Positions 35,305-48,200 of a stretch of 64,000 bases of DNA are shown in pieces (position 1 is the stretch's first letter; each line of letters opens with the position of its first letter). The DNA is from Sisyra terminalis (taxonomy: Eukaryota; Arthropoda; Insecta; Neuroptera; Sisyridae): the NCBI GenBank assembly GCA_958496175.1, contig OY292274.1:4836001-4900000 (forward strand), written 5' to 3'. The position numbers and the translations under genes were made by a program. The notes beneath the pieces were generated by a model. It saw nothing but the letters and a program-made list of their open reading frames with translations, was not told the origin of the DNA and did not search any database.

Positions 35305-37395
35305 CTATTTATATTTTTATAGTTTACATCTTAAAATTAGTTGGTAATGACAAAACAATTGGTAAAAAACAATTGGTATTTTAAAAACCTGTAACAGAAA
35401 CATGGCATTTTTATGGAAATCACAAAAACAACTTCTCACATCATCCCCCTCCCTACAATGTAGAACCGTATCAAGTTAAAATAACAATATTATCTAAACT
35501 AACGAAGATTATAGTACTTTATGTAAGTTTTGGAGTTCAAAAATTAATAGTAATAATTGGTAGTAATAGTAAATATTTCAATTGCATTAAAAATAAGACT
35601 GTATATGATTGATGCATTTAAATTTAGCAGACATCTGTCTCCCCAATAGCTAATGTCGCTAATGTGATTCTATCATCCCCAATATTCAAATTCATATGAT
35701 TCAAATGAACCAACCAAAATAAAATAGGGTTGAAAGGAACGCAAGAGCCAATAATGTTCGCGCAAACGTAAATGAAAAGCGGGCCACGAAAATTTCATTA
35801 TTGTATCTCAATAGTTGGTGGATTCAGTCGCAAAGAAAACGCACGGTTAATAGAAGTTTTCTTTTTCAAAAAGAATTTCCAAGCAATAGTCGCTTAATGT
35901 TATAGCGCTTGCGATTGTTGCTGCGAATATTTCATTTCTAATACTCATTTTTAATCATTTTAAATAACATTGTGATTTTTTCCTATTTTGACAAGTTTAT
36001 TTTTCTACTAATTTATTTGTTCAAAGGAAATAAGTTTAAAATGTGGCAGTTCAAAATATAATGTAGTAATTGCCTGTCAAAAGGTAAGTTACAATTATTT
36101 TTAAATATTGTTTAAAAAAAATAAAGTACTTTTTGTGATGCATTTTCTTTTTAAGTATCTAAAAAATATTGTATTGCCTAAATAAATAGCGAACTATTAT
36201 TATGCTTTTGATAATAAAATGTTTCTCAATGTACTAATTAATTTAAAGTTTTAAATAGTGCTTCTTAAAGTTGCGTTTAATATGCGTTTAAAAAGCTAAT
36301 GTGTATTTATGGTTCCAAGAAATTATGATGCCATTGAGATAATATGTAGTATTGAAGTATAGTACCGATTATAAGAACATCATAATTTTTCTGGTTTAAA
36401 TTTACAACGAAAGAAAACATAAGTTCAAAGAATTTTATAAATAATTTCAAAAGTCTAAGCTAAATTGAAAAAAAAATCTCATTAAATTTTGATAAGCAAA
36501 TTAAAAAATTCAGTGTTTAATGTATCTGCCTTTACTTTGGATCTCAACGCGATAAAAACGGTCCAAAGCATATATACTCGATCTTATTTCCTCTTGATCT
36601 TAGAAATATTTTGTAATTGTTTGCCAACTTCCTTTAGGCTGTAGTATTGATCGTAAATAATTTTATAACGCCTATGGTTTATACTGTAATTGTAATTTTT
36701 TGCAGCAATTATACTTTCTCTTGATATTTTTAGACTATCAAAGCAATATACGATTAAGTATTATAGTATAACATTAGTAAAAAATGTGGTTCAATATAAA
36801 GGGAAAAGATGAAATATACTTTTTACGAAGAAAAATAACCATCCCCGAACCACAAAATTAACCAATATAATGTGTTAATTTTTGTAATTTTACTTTAAGT
36901 GTAACGCTAATTTGGGCTTTTAGGCTATTCTTCACAACTATGGTTAGTGTATAGCAATAACATCGTATCTGGATGGTAAATAGAACTGGTTTTTATATGG
37001 TGGAAAAAAAATTTTTAAACTTCAAGTTGCTTATTTTTCTTTCGATTAATATCTGGATTCTTTGGTTTTCTCATCCTGGAATTCGCTATATAGAATCCAT
37101 TTCTTCAGACGTTTCCAAATTGTGCCAGTACTCTTATCCACTTCGTGGCTTTGATTAACGTTAAAAATTTTACAAATTTTAAGAAAATAATCGTGAACTA
37201 AAGAGTATATCTTTTTTCTTTGTTAGTAATTATAAGCATGGTTTTTAGAGTTTATAACTTTATAAATTTCTGTACACTGTATATTAAATTTTAAACTACC
37301 TACCTAATTCACTTTATTCGTCAGAAACTTTATTCTTCGGATGGTATAATTACCTGAGCAATTCCGAATTTTCTTGTATACACTATATATTAGTA

Positions 37396-37600
37396 ATTAA
37401 ATTGTGGGCAATAAGGGCGAAGCTTCTTGTGGAATATTATTTATTTTATCGCCAACGTTTTGTTAGTAATTCCTGACTTCTTCAGGGCTCTATAATGAAA
37501 ATACATAACATTTAATACATAATATTCCACAAGAAGCTTCGTCCTTATTGTCCACAATTTAATTATTATATTCAAAAAGACAAGGACTTAAACAACATGA
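37396..37600 (-). mobile_element. Palindromic short retroelement-like repeat, family D
   Basis: Inverted arms about 37397-37440 and 37521-37565 share GGCGAAGCTTCTTGTGG and its inverse. The element is flanked by the exact 13-bp direct repeat CTATATATTAGTA (37383-37395 and 37601-37613). The loop on the minus strand reads CCTGAAGAAGTCAGG...CTAACAAAACGTTGG, the same CTGANGA/stem/AAACG layout as families B and C. Confidence 0.7.
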
Positions 37601-38109
37601 CTATATATTAGTAGTCGTTCAAGCATATGCATTTACCAAGAAGTACGTAGAAGCCAATTTTTTAATTGATAGATTAGATCCTAAATATAATTTCCACCAA
37701 AAAATCTGTCACCAGAAGGCGCCGCGTCCCCCGCCGAAATTGACTTTTCAAAAAAAAATTCTTTATTATAACTTTTGAATCGTGATAACTGAAATGAAAA
37801 CTGAGGATATTTCTTACATAAAAGGTTTTTTATCATTATTCCATAAATGCCAAAAATGTCTATTTTAAGAGTTGGAAGAAATTTTTTTCCGGTACAATCC
37901 TCAGACACAATAACTATACTCTATCGTTCTTGTATAGGGACAATCTCCCAAGGAAAACCTTTAATTGTCAGAAAACTACAATTTCTTTTCAAAATTCAAC
38001 CGGTTCCATCAACTAGAGACCAGCACCCGGAAGAATCCACAAAAAAATTCGTTTGTACCTCAACAGAACCAAAACTATGGCCGTTTTTCAATTTTAACAA
38101 TGAAGTAAT

Positions 38110-38360
38110 TTGAGTCTAATTACATTTACAAAAACCGTTATAACTATTATTTGGATTAAGTAAAAAGGATAATCTTTTCAGTATATTCCTTAATGTACCA
38201 ACCAAATTGCACTGCATTATAATTTGTTTGTACTTCACTTGAAAAAAATTGCGATCGTTATAAAATTCAACAATGGAATAAATGCATTTACAAAATCGCT
38301 CATAACTTCTTTTGGGTTAAAGTTAGAAACTATTTTTTTTCGGTACAATCCTTACGTGTT
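38110..38360 (+). repeat. Dispersed repeat shared (inverted) with 8145-8404
   Basis: Blocks 'gtctaattacatttacaaaaaccgtta' and 'ttcaacaatggaataa', and the TTTTCGGTACAATCCTT end, recur in inverse order and orientation inside the element at 7198-8566. It may be the interior of another member of that family, since terminal CATTCACGCTCC motifs were not seen here. Confidence 0.6.
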
Positions 38361-39211
38361 AACGCTCATCTATAGCCGTTAAAATTTAAAAAAATCTAAC
38401 AATGGGGAATATCGATTTTTGAAAATTGAAAACTTTTTTTCGATGAAGGTACAAACGAAAATTTATAAAAGTCGGGTGCTAACTTGACAGAGGTGTCTAT
38501 TGCTTTACAAAACAGAAAAATATTTGGAACCAATTTTAGCACAAACCCTTAAGTCTAAAGGAAAACTAAAATTTAAGTTTTCCTTAAAATATTAATAATC
38601 TATTCGCAATGTTCAAGTTCAGCATAAATAATAAATAACTACAACAAAGTACAAGCCGATTTAAAGCTTATTTAAATTATTTTTATTTGAAAATTTTAGT
38701 CTTAATATTTAAAAAAAAAATACCAAATTTAAAAACGGTGCAATAATATTAGTGATTATAGATACTTATAACCGTTTTGCCATTTTAAATTGGTAGCATT
38801 TGAAAAACAAAACCGCATCGTCCCTTGTATGTCAAAAACGGACCACCATTTTCAGTTGGTTCAGGAAATTTTCATTCGTTAACGTTTTTATCGTTTTTAA
38901 AATAATATATCGAACAACCACGTAAAATTTATAAACTTGTAAATATAAACGGGATCCGATTTTGGAGTTTGTGTGATTGTTGCGGTAAAATTTTCATTCA
39001 AAAATCAATTTACTGACAAAAATCAAGATCATTATATTATAACAAACTTCACACAAAATCCGTTATTACCGAGTTTATTAAAGGCTTTTACAACAATTTT
39101 TCTTGAAAGGGTTTTATTGATACTTAAAATCATTTTTTTTTTATTTCCATTTCTACCATTTGAAGCGAAACCTTTTGAAAAAAACGAACGTTACTTTGCT
39201 GGTAACGCATA

Positions 39212-42200
39212 ATGTACAATTCGATTGAATCGGATAATAATGACAATTGTTGGAACACTACAAATTTGGAACGTACTGAAAATCACGACAAAAATATGGA
39301 ATCGGCTAGGGGACGTTATGGTTTAGCGATTCCCAGTGGAAGTCGTGTCAAGCGGAAACTATTCGCTGAAGAAATAATACAATCATCGGCAATATCACCC
39401 ATATTTTTTCCTTCCTCGATTACAAACTGTTCAACTCCTATTAACGAAAATTATTCAACAAAGCCAGAACATCACAATTTCATGACAGATGCAATTGTTC
39501 CTCAACAATTCCAAACTAGTTCTTCAATGTATGCAGAGGCACGAAACAATTTGCATATATCATCCGAAATCACACAACCTTTGCATCCTTATCCAAAACG
39601 TATGGCACTCGGTAATGGAATATCACAAATAGCGATTCGTAAAAAATACAACGATTCTCCAACCGGTTGGAATAATGAGGTACATATCTACGTATTTGAT
39701 AGATATTCCTTTTTCAAATCCTATTTGTCCTTTACTATCTATTTTAGCCGATATCAATGCAATTTAATTTTACTTGTCAGTATTTATTATTTATTGATTT
39801 TGAAAACAAAAACAAAATAGGAATTGTTGTACGAATTATAAATAGTTACTTATTTACGTTTACTGAAATCAATTTTAAAGACTAATGAGCCTACTGGTAG
39901 ACGATTGGACAAGGTGGTCCCTCTAAAGTTGATAGTTGATAAATCAATAAGGATTATAATCTTTAGATTTCTATAGATTTTAACAAGCTTTAGAGTAAAT
40001 AAGATCATTATGTGTTATAGAACGACGGCAAATAAACGCCCAAATGCTAAAAACCTTAGAATTATTCTGCCGTATCTTTTTTTTCTCCATATCTATGTAC
40101 TGTTTTGTGAAAAATGCATATCGTGCAGCTTAAACAATAGAAAACTAATAGTTTCGAAGTTAACAATGCAATGAAAAGTTTTTCAAATGGTAATTTTTTT
40201 ATTTTTCAAACTAGGTCTTCTTATTGAATGGTAATTGGGATACATCACATTCTATACCGAATATCGTAGCGGAAATGCATAACGTAAATTTGGCTGAGTT
40301 ACAATGCACATGGGGTGGCGACGAACCATTGACTACCGTCCCGAGTTCAGATTCTCGCGATTCAGCCATTTCGACCACTTCTAAACATTCATCGACCCCT
40401 TCGATTAACAATAGTCAACAAACCATTATTAACAATTCAAATCAAGATCTTTTAACCGATGACAACTTTTCGTGGCTCGTCAATTTTAAATTGGATGATC
40501 TGATTCATGCAGCTACACCGACTGGCTCCACATCAGGTATAAATCCTACATCGATAACGAAATACTGTATTCAGGAATAAGTATTTTAATTAATCCAATT
40601 AATCAGCTAATGCTGAAAATGTCGAGTCAGATTCTCGAAATTATTGTAAAAAATTTTAAAAAGAGTACCATTTTTAAAGGGACAAAACCATGCTCAACAA
40701 ACTCATGAGATTGTTGAAATTTTAATTTCATAAAACTTATTAATCAATGGATAATAATATATGTCTTATGACTCAATTTCTTCTTTATTACGACGCGTTT
40801 TATCAGTTTTTGGCTGTCATCATCAGATAATGATTGAAACTAGAAGAAATTGAGTCATAAGACATATCATTATCCATTAATTTATTAATTGTGACTCGGA
40901 AATAAATAAAATACTGATCAATATTCATAAAACTATCAGGAAATATTTTTCTTATAGATTGACACCTTACGTCAATTGTCTAAATTAAATTTTTCAACTG
41001 AAAAATTAACTTTTGAATTTCATAAATATTATTATTTCCAACTTTGGTAAATATTTCACAATTTTCAATCATTGTTTTTTTAGATTATGGTAGCGACCTT
41101 TCTTTAAATCAATCATCTCAAAATTCGAGTGCAACATCGTTGCATTCCATATCGAACTCAAACTCCAAATTTGGTCAAGTTTTCATCGCTGATTCCACGC
41201 ATAAGCAATACTTTTCTCAGCAAAACATAAAACATGTATGTACTGCGGATGGTAAAAGTTATATTCAATTAAACTGTAATAATTTTTGGATCGATTGCAG
41301 TCGAACGGGATTCAATTGATTCATGATAAGCAGATGAGTATGTTGAGCCAAGTGCGACCAAACGCTGTGGTTCCGGCTGCTGTAAAAACCGTTAAAATGA
41401 GTGCCAACAATGGAACACATGTGAATCGCTATTCTGGACCACGCAAACCTCCATTTACTTACACGGAATTAATTGAACATGCGCTACGAGAAAAAGGAGA
41501 GTTAACAGTTTCAGGAATTTATCAATGGATATCGTAAGTGATTTTAAATTAGAAGTTTTTTTTTTGGTCTTGAACTTATATTAAATACTTTTTGCTATTG
41601 CTTCCCTATAACAAAAATAAAGCATAAGGAACTTAGTCAGTGACGTAGCTAGGTAACCAAGGGCCCTGGGACAAATTAAAAAATGGGACCCCACTGCTAT
41701 GTAAAGTGCTTAGTTTTTATCAAATAAAAATATGAAATATACAAATACTATTTAAAAATGCTAAGCTACTTAAGCTCTTTTTTGTGCACTGCAGGGCAGG
41801 TAATAAAAATATTAAACAGTCAGAACATAAATTACAATTAATACTTGGTGTAGGTTTGGCTAATAAAACGAAATAGAGAAGATTCAAGGGTTTATTATAT
41901 AAAGGTCGGGCCTACCAACTGACTAGATAACAATTATATTTACAATTTTTTCCTAGCTTTAGTTTTCACAAAAGTATCAATGACTTCGTTTAAATTCAGG
42001 CTTGATGCGGTTTTGTTTTCAATTGCTATTAGCGATAAATGTCGGAGTCGAGTTTGGCCCATATTATTTCTTAATTTTTTTTTTAATATTTTTAATTTGC
42101 TAAATGATCTTTCAGCTGCTGCAGAAGTGACAGGAATTGTAAAGAATAATAACATTGCTGTAAATACTTCCGTTAGGTCGCATTCATAGCACTCCATATT

Positions 42201-45200
42201 TGCTCATTATTTCCTTACATAATTGGTAAACTTCCAACTGAATTTTCAAAAGTTCAGTTTGATCGAGATTTTTGGTAAGGATTCGAGGGCCCCCTGAGCT
42301 TGAGGGCCCCGGGGCACTACCCCGCCTAGCCCCTAGGTAACTACGCCACTGAACTTAGTTGACTTAATCCATGAACATTTTTTGTAATTTGTTTAAACTT
42401 TAAAACAGGAGTATACAAACTTAATACCTTTATGATTGACAATAAGACAATAATTTTTCTTTCGTACACGAGATCAACTTCAAAAAATGGGTTAAATTAA
42501 AAACAAATACATATTTAAGGGTGTACATGGCATTAATCGGGAGAAAAATCGTGTTTTAATTGAGACCATAATCTAGAACTTGGACGAGGAAAAAAAAAAG
42601 TGAAAATTAGGTTTTTGGTGAAATTTGCTCTACTTTTTAGTACTTTTTACTTTTTGTAATAGTTGAAATTGAAAAAAAAACGTTCGTCCAGGTCCTTGAG
42701 AAGTGTATCTCGAACACCTGTCTAAAATTTCATCAAAATCGGTTGAGTAGTTGTCGAGAAATCTTAACGACCAACTTTGAAAACAAAGATTCGAGAAAAT
42801 CGCGACAATGGACGAGCAGCTGCACCGATATACCAGCGGAACCCTGAGCTTTCCAAGGTTGTACCTCCGAAACTATTACTCGGAGCAACTTAAAAATTAA
42901 GGATAATATTCTAGAGATGTTGTAGAAATTAATAATACAAAAAAAAAACGATTTTATGAAGCCGTGAAACCCACGCAACCCCTTAAAAGAGAGAATGAGT
43001 AGAAGGAAGTATTAGAAGTACTTTTTGGGAATCAGTAATATCCGTTGCAGAATAAATGAGTGTTTAATTTAAAATTCAACTGTGTATACAATATATAGAA
43101 TATATTGCGGTCCAATTTATGTAATATAATTTAATATAATAATATATAAAAATCATATCATAAACATAAATTTGAACAGAAATTCAAACAAAAATATTTG
43201 TGACGTATTGCCCAGATACGTATTTCGATTGCCAAGCAATCTTCCTCAGTGATCATCAAGTAGTTTGGATCACTCCGTAACTGCTTTGTGATGATTCACA
43301 AAATAATCACGGATCGACCTCGAAAAAATCTTATTTTAATTAAAATTCAAGTTTCCATATTTGTTAAATTTTTAGATACACTTTTAATTTAAAAAATTGA
43401 AATTTACCTTAAAAATTATTTAAAAATTTGTTCCCCCCGCTTTAAAAACTGCCATCAAATGCAAATTCAGGATTTAAGGAGTCAAGCATACCTGCGTAAT
43501 TAATTACATTAATTAAAGGGATATAAGTGCAATTTCCCAAAAATGTTTTTCCAAGTTTTCCAGATTAAAATGGAGTTAAATGGATCACTTTCATAGAAAA
43601 CGCCTCATATCTCTTCAATTACAGTTTGAAGTATAAAAATTAAAAAAATTGACAAAATCACTACTGCTGCATGAAATAATTAGTCTAAATAATATTCTTC
43701 GCTTTTTCTTTTGTAGCCAAATTGTATCGAAAGTACCTTTAAAAACGACTGCATATATTTTTTTGTGAAAATGCAAAATGTAATACCCTACAATGATTGA
43801 AAAATTTTAATAATTAAACACATGTTTTTTCATAAAAAACGCTATAATAAGTTCGTCAATTACCTTTTATTCATTTAAGGAGGGTATTTCTTTATAAATA
43901 GCAATTAATTAGAAGAATATATTAGGTTTACTGGAAAAGAATGTCGTTTTGAAACCAATAGTCATTCAATTGTCATTTATCTGCTTGTAAGTTATTTTAA
44001 AGTAGTACTAAAGACATTTTATGATCAGAGTAATTTATCAACTTAGTAAAAATTACAAAATATTTCCTATTTCAAAATCTATATTGAAATGGTTGGACCA
44101 AAAACCCAAAAGAATAAAAATTCGGTTTTGTATGCTCTTCGAGTTTCACAGGATAGCAACTCAAAGTTGTTTATAAAAACATTTACAATGTTTATCTAAG
44201 TGCATTTATTAATGCCAAATGTTCAAATTCGATAATTTTCATTTCTCCAACTGGTACCAACGAAATATGACAAAAAATTTAACCAATAACAAGTTAAGAG
44301 GGGAAATGGTGCCAAATGTATGCCAGAAAGTCGAAGAGCTCTCAAATAATACCAATCAATCTTAATCGAGCGGCCAAATACCCAAAAGTGGCCAAAAACT
44401 GTTAACAGATAAAATTATATGCTACAACACGGCAATGGAAGACTCCTCTGCAGAAGAAAAGCCCTGGAAAAAACTAATTAATTAAGGGGGAGGTAAAATT
44501 GCCGTACCTACTGTAACCGTCCAAAGCTTTTTCATCGGATTTCAATTTATTTCAATCGTTACCATATTTACTGAGTGGTAAAACACTTGAAAGCTTAAGT
44601 GATGTTAAAAATGTATTCTTTTAATATTTTCCTTGCTAATCAATTGATTTTTACTAATATCGCATTAAAAATTTGCACACTAGATGTCAAAACGTTGATA
44701 CTATTGAGGCTGATTATATCATTGATTTAAAACCAATAGTTAGAAAAAATTTTTGTGTTTTAATTGTATATTAAAAAAAACGATATTTATTTCCGGTACA
44801 CCTATTAGTCGATCCGGCGACCATCGGGAAGCCGTCCGTTTCATTGAAATGAGTAAAAAGGTGACAGACAGACTGACACTATTGTATTTCCAATATTAGT
44901 AACAATGAGATCATGAGACACGCATATTGCTTTAGACATCTTAATGAGAACGCATCAAAATTGCATGTTGTCGTTTTCTTTGCGGTACATTGGCGTTGTA
45001 AATTAAAAAAAAAATGAGTTGAAAATAAGGGTGAAATTCAAAGCTGTGTATCGTTTACTTAGCTTTGGTTTTACCACTGTAAATATATACAATGTGGTAA
45101 ATCAAAGTATCTATTGGTCTCCACTGATTATTCATGTGGATAAATAAAGAGCATTGGTATAATTTTTAGTGAGAGAAATGGATGTACGTCATACCATTTG

Positions 45201-48200
45201 ATGTGAAGAAGGGAAAATATTAGATCAACTGCGACTTAAACTTGGGGGTTTTATTCACTGTTCATAGTTCCCATGATGAGAATTTGTCGATATTTGGTGC
45301 CAGGTACCACCAAGCATCGTGACCGGTGCTGATGGGACAGTTTCGCAGGGGTGGCTTTTCGTATCTGATTAAAAATTTCACTTACAAAGAAAACTTGAAC
45401 TCTTTTTGGTGAATTATCTTAAAAATTATTGGAAAAAAATATAAAAAAATAAGACACTTAAACAATGCAATTTTTGAATATCAAATATGGCCAACAATGT
45501 GGTGTCATTTTGTGAATATTTTCAATTCTTACCAAATGATTACAAACAACCCTCCTGCATTATGATTAGGCAATTACCACACTATTTTTACGGTTCATAG
45601 CATTCTCATGATAAATACCGGATATAAGGAAAATAATGCTTACATACACTTGCTGTTTGAATAAAAGGGCGAAATTAATATACAACCCCTAAAACCATTT
45701 ATTTTATTATAAGACAAGAAATAATAATAAAATCTATTCAATGATTAGTCATATTTAATGAACAAATTGCACGCGTTGAAAATTAATAAATTTTCCACGC
45801 TTTTCAAAACAGATGAAAAAATCACACACCCGTTAAATATATGTCATAAAATTGTCAATTCTATTTGCAGAGGGATTAATTTATCAATTTATGGTTCAAT
45901 ATTAAGTAGTGTTTTAAATGTAAAAGTGTCTTTGAACTATAAAAGTCGTAAAATATCAGAGATTTAAATTTCAATATCTTAGCTTCACAAAGAAAAATAA
46001 AAAGCGTTGAAAGGGGGTGGCCAGTAGAGAGAAATGAAAACTTTCTAGCGTCAATATAGGGTTGGTACGGGTTGGTACGAGAAAAGAGCTATATTACATT
46101 TTCGTCATAAATTGTGCATACTACAACCCTTGTGATTTGAATAGATAATATGAATTTATATTATACTTGAAATAGAAAAATAAAAATTTTGTAAAATAAA
46201 TAAAAAGCCTCTTTGATTTTGCTTAACACTTTTCCTCTAATTTAAATAAGGGTATAAAGTTAGTTTTTTTTAAATCTTAAATACTGAAGTAAAGTTTTTT
46301 AATTATAGTTTAAAGATGGGAAGTCGGTATTTATCTGATAAGTCCAGAGACTATCGATAAGTTGAATTTTAAATTTAACTTTTAGAAGTATCAGGATATT
46401 TCAGTAGATCAGGATTTAAATTAAAAAGTCACGTGATTAATAGTAGAGGAGTACTCATTTTTGTCTAGCTTCTTTCGCCTAAATGTAAAATTTTATAGTA
46501 TCAAGAGACTTAAATTGTTTTTTTTTAGTGATCATTTTCCATTTTACAAAGCGAACGATGATCGGTGGAAAAATTCTGTACGCCACAATTTGTCCATAAA
46601 TCCACATTTCCGAAAAGGAAGCAAAGCGGTTCATGGAGCTGGTCATTTATGGACCATTGCTCAACGTGATGATAAAAAAATGTCCACTTGGATATTGGTG
46701 AGTGGAATGCAGTTATGAAATGAAATAAAGAATTTAAAAAGGGTATAGGCCGGTTTGTAAGGTAAAAAGGCTCAAGTGTACTTTAGCACACCCACAATCT
46801 GGCAACGTTGCATTTTCAACTTTGTTTTTAATTTAATTCGCGATTAAATCGGTCCATAATGAAAATTTAGCCATAAAAGAGAAAATTATACCATATTAGA
46901 ATTGAATTAACAAAAATATAGCGAATTAAATTAAAAACAAAGTCGAAAATGTAACGTTGCCAGATTGTGGGTGTGCTAAAGTACACTTGAGCCGATAAAA
47001 ATGCCCCCGCGGCTTTTTCGATTCAAAGTCAGGGGATCGTTTTGATACTAAATAAAAAAAATTGAGTCATTTTTTCAGCTTTTTATCGCAAGCGCTTAAA
47101 AAAACTCATTTTTCGATTTTTTTTTTTTTGTAATAGTAAAATTTAAAATTAATAACCTGCAATTTGTTTTCTCATTCTTAGGAGTAAAAGGCATGAAAAA
47201 ATATGTTTACTATGATTTCCAGATGAAATGTCGATTTTTAGGGACCGAAACAAAATTAAAATTAATTTTTTGAGTGCGTTTTTGAAAAGTGTCCACCGCC
47301 AAATTTTCTCAAAAAACGTCTTTAGTACTCCTCTATACTCAGTAATTTTTTCAAATGTTTTGATTTGGTGGAACATTATGAAAAAAAATGAAAACCGATT
47401 TTTTCCTATATCTCATGCTAAAGCACACTTATTCATTTTTTTTGATAAAGTAATATGAAGATAATTATTTTTCAACTCAAAATATATATACACTTCATTA
47501 AACTATTGGGTCAGTCCAAATAAAGTGGTCCAAAAATAAATGAAACGGTTGCTCGACCATTTTGAAAATAAATAATTTTTTGTGTGCTATCACCCCAACA
47601 TGTTGGTAGTTCATATTCATCATTATTTTAATTTTATTGTTTTAAGTTTTCCAGTGGTGGCCATATTAGTTTTACTAGGCGCAGACATTTTTGCACTTTT
47701 AAGGGTTTGCGGAAACTTGATTATCTCAGGGCCTATTTGTCCTATCAAAATGAAACTAAAAGCAGTGTGTTCATGAAAATATAAGCTATAAGGTTGTAAT
47801 AAGATGTTTTCACCTAAATGTAATTCTAAGGGATGAAATTTCAGCTTAAATTTTTAGCTCTCATTTGTAAAATCTCCAATTTTCACGGAAAGATTGTGAA
47901 GGAAGGGAAAGAGTCTACACGTTAAAACTTTTTTTACAAACAATTAGGTACTAGTTGTATTCAAAAACAAAATTTGAAGTCTGAGACTTTAAGCCTTTTT
48001 AAAATAAAAAATAAAAAAATTTTTAAATTTTTAAAATTTGCAATTTTCTGAGCTCAATATCTCTGGTGGGGGACCAGATAAAAATCTGAAATATCACCCC
48101 ATTATAGTACTGTATGATAGTATTATGCACCTAAAGTTTGGAGTTTGAGATTTGACTAGGAGTAGAGGTATTGCAAGCACAAAATGTCAAAATAATGTAT

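Larger units (their letters stand above)
32686..39211. other. Gene-free interval, NUDT14-like B to forkhead gene
   Basis: This 6.5-kb interval holds a 225-bp MITE, a truncated family B repeat, a decayed YqaJ-like fragment, a 1.0-kb palindromic element, a small family D palindrome and a dispersed repeat at 38110-38360. A donor-like AAAAG|GTAAGT at about 36085 follows a less AT-rich stretch (35640-36080) that could be a non-coding first exon or promoter for the forkhead gene; this is a guess. No gene is supportable. Confidence 0.5.
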
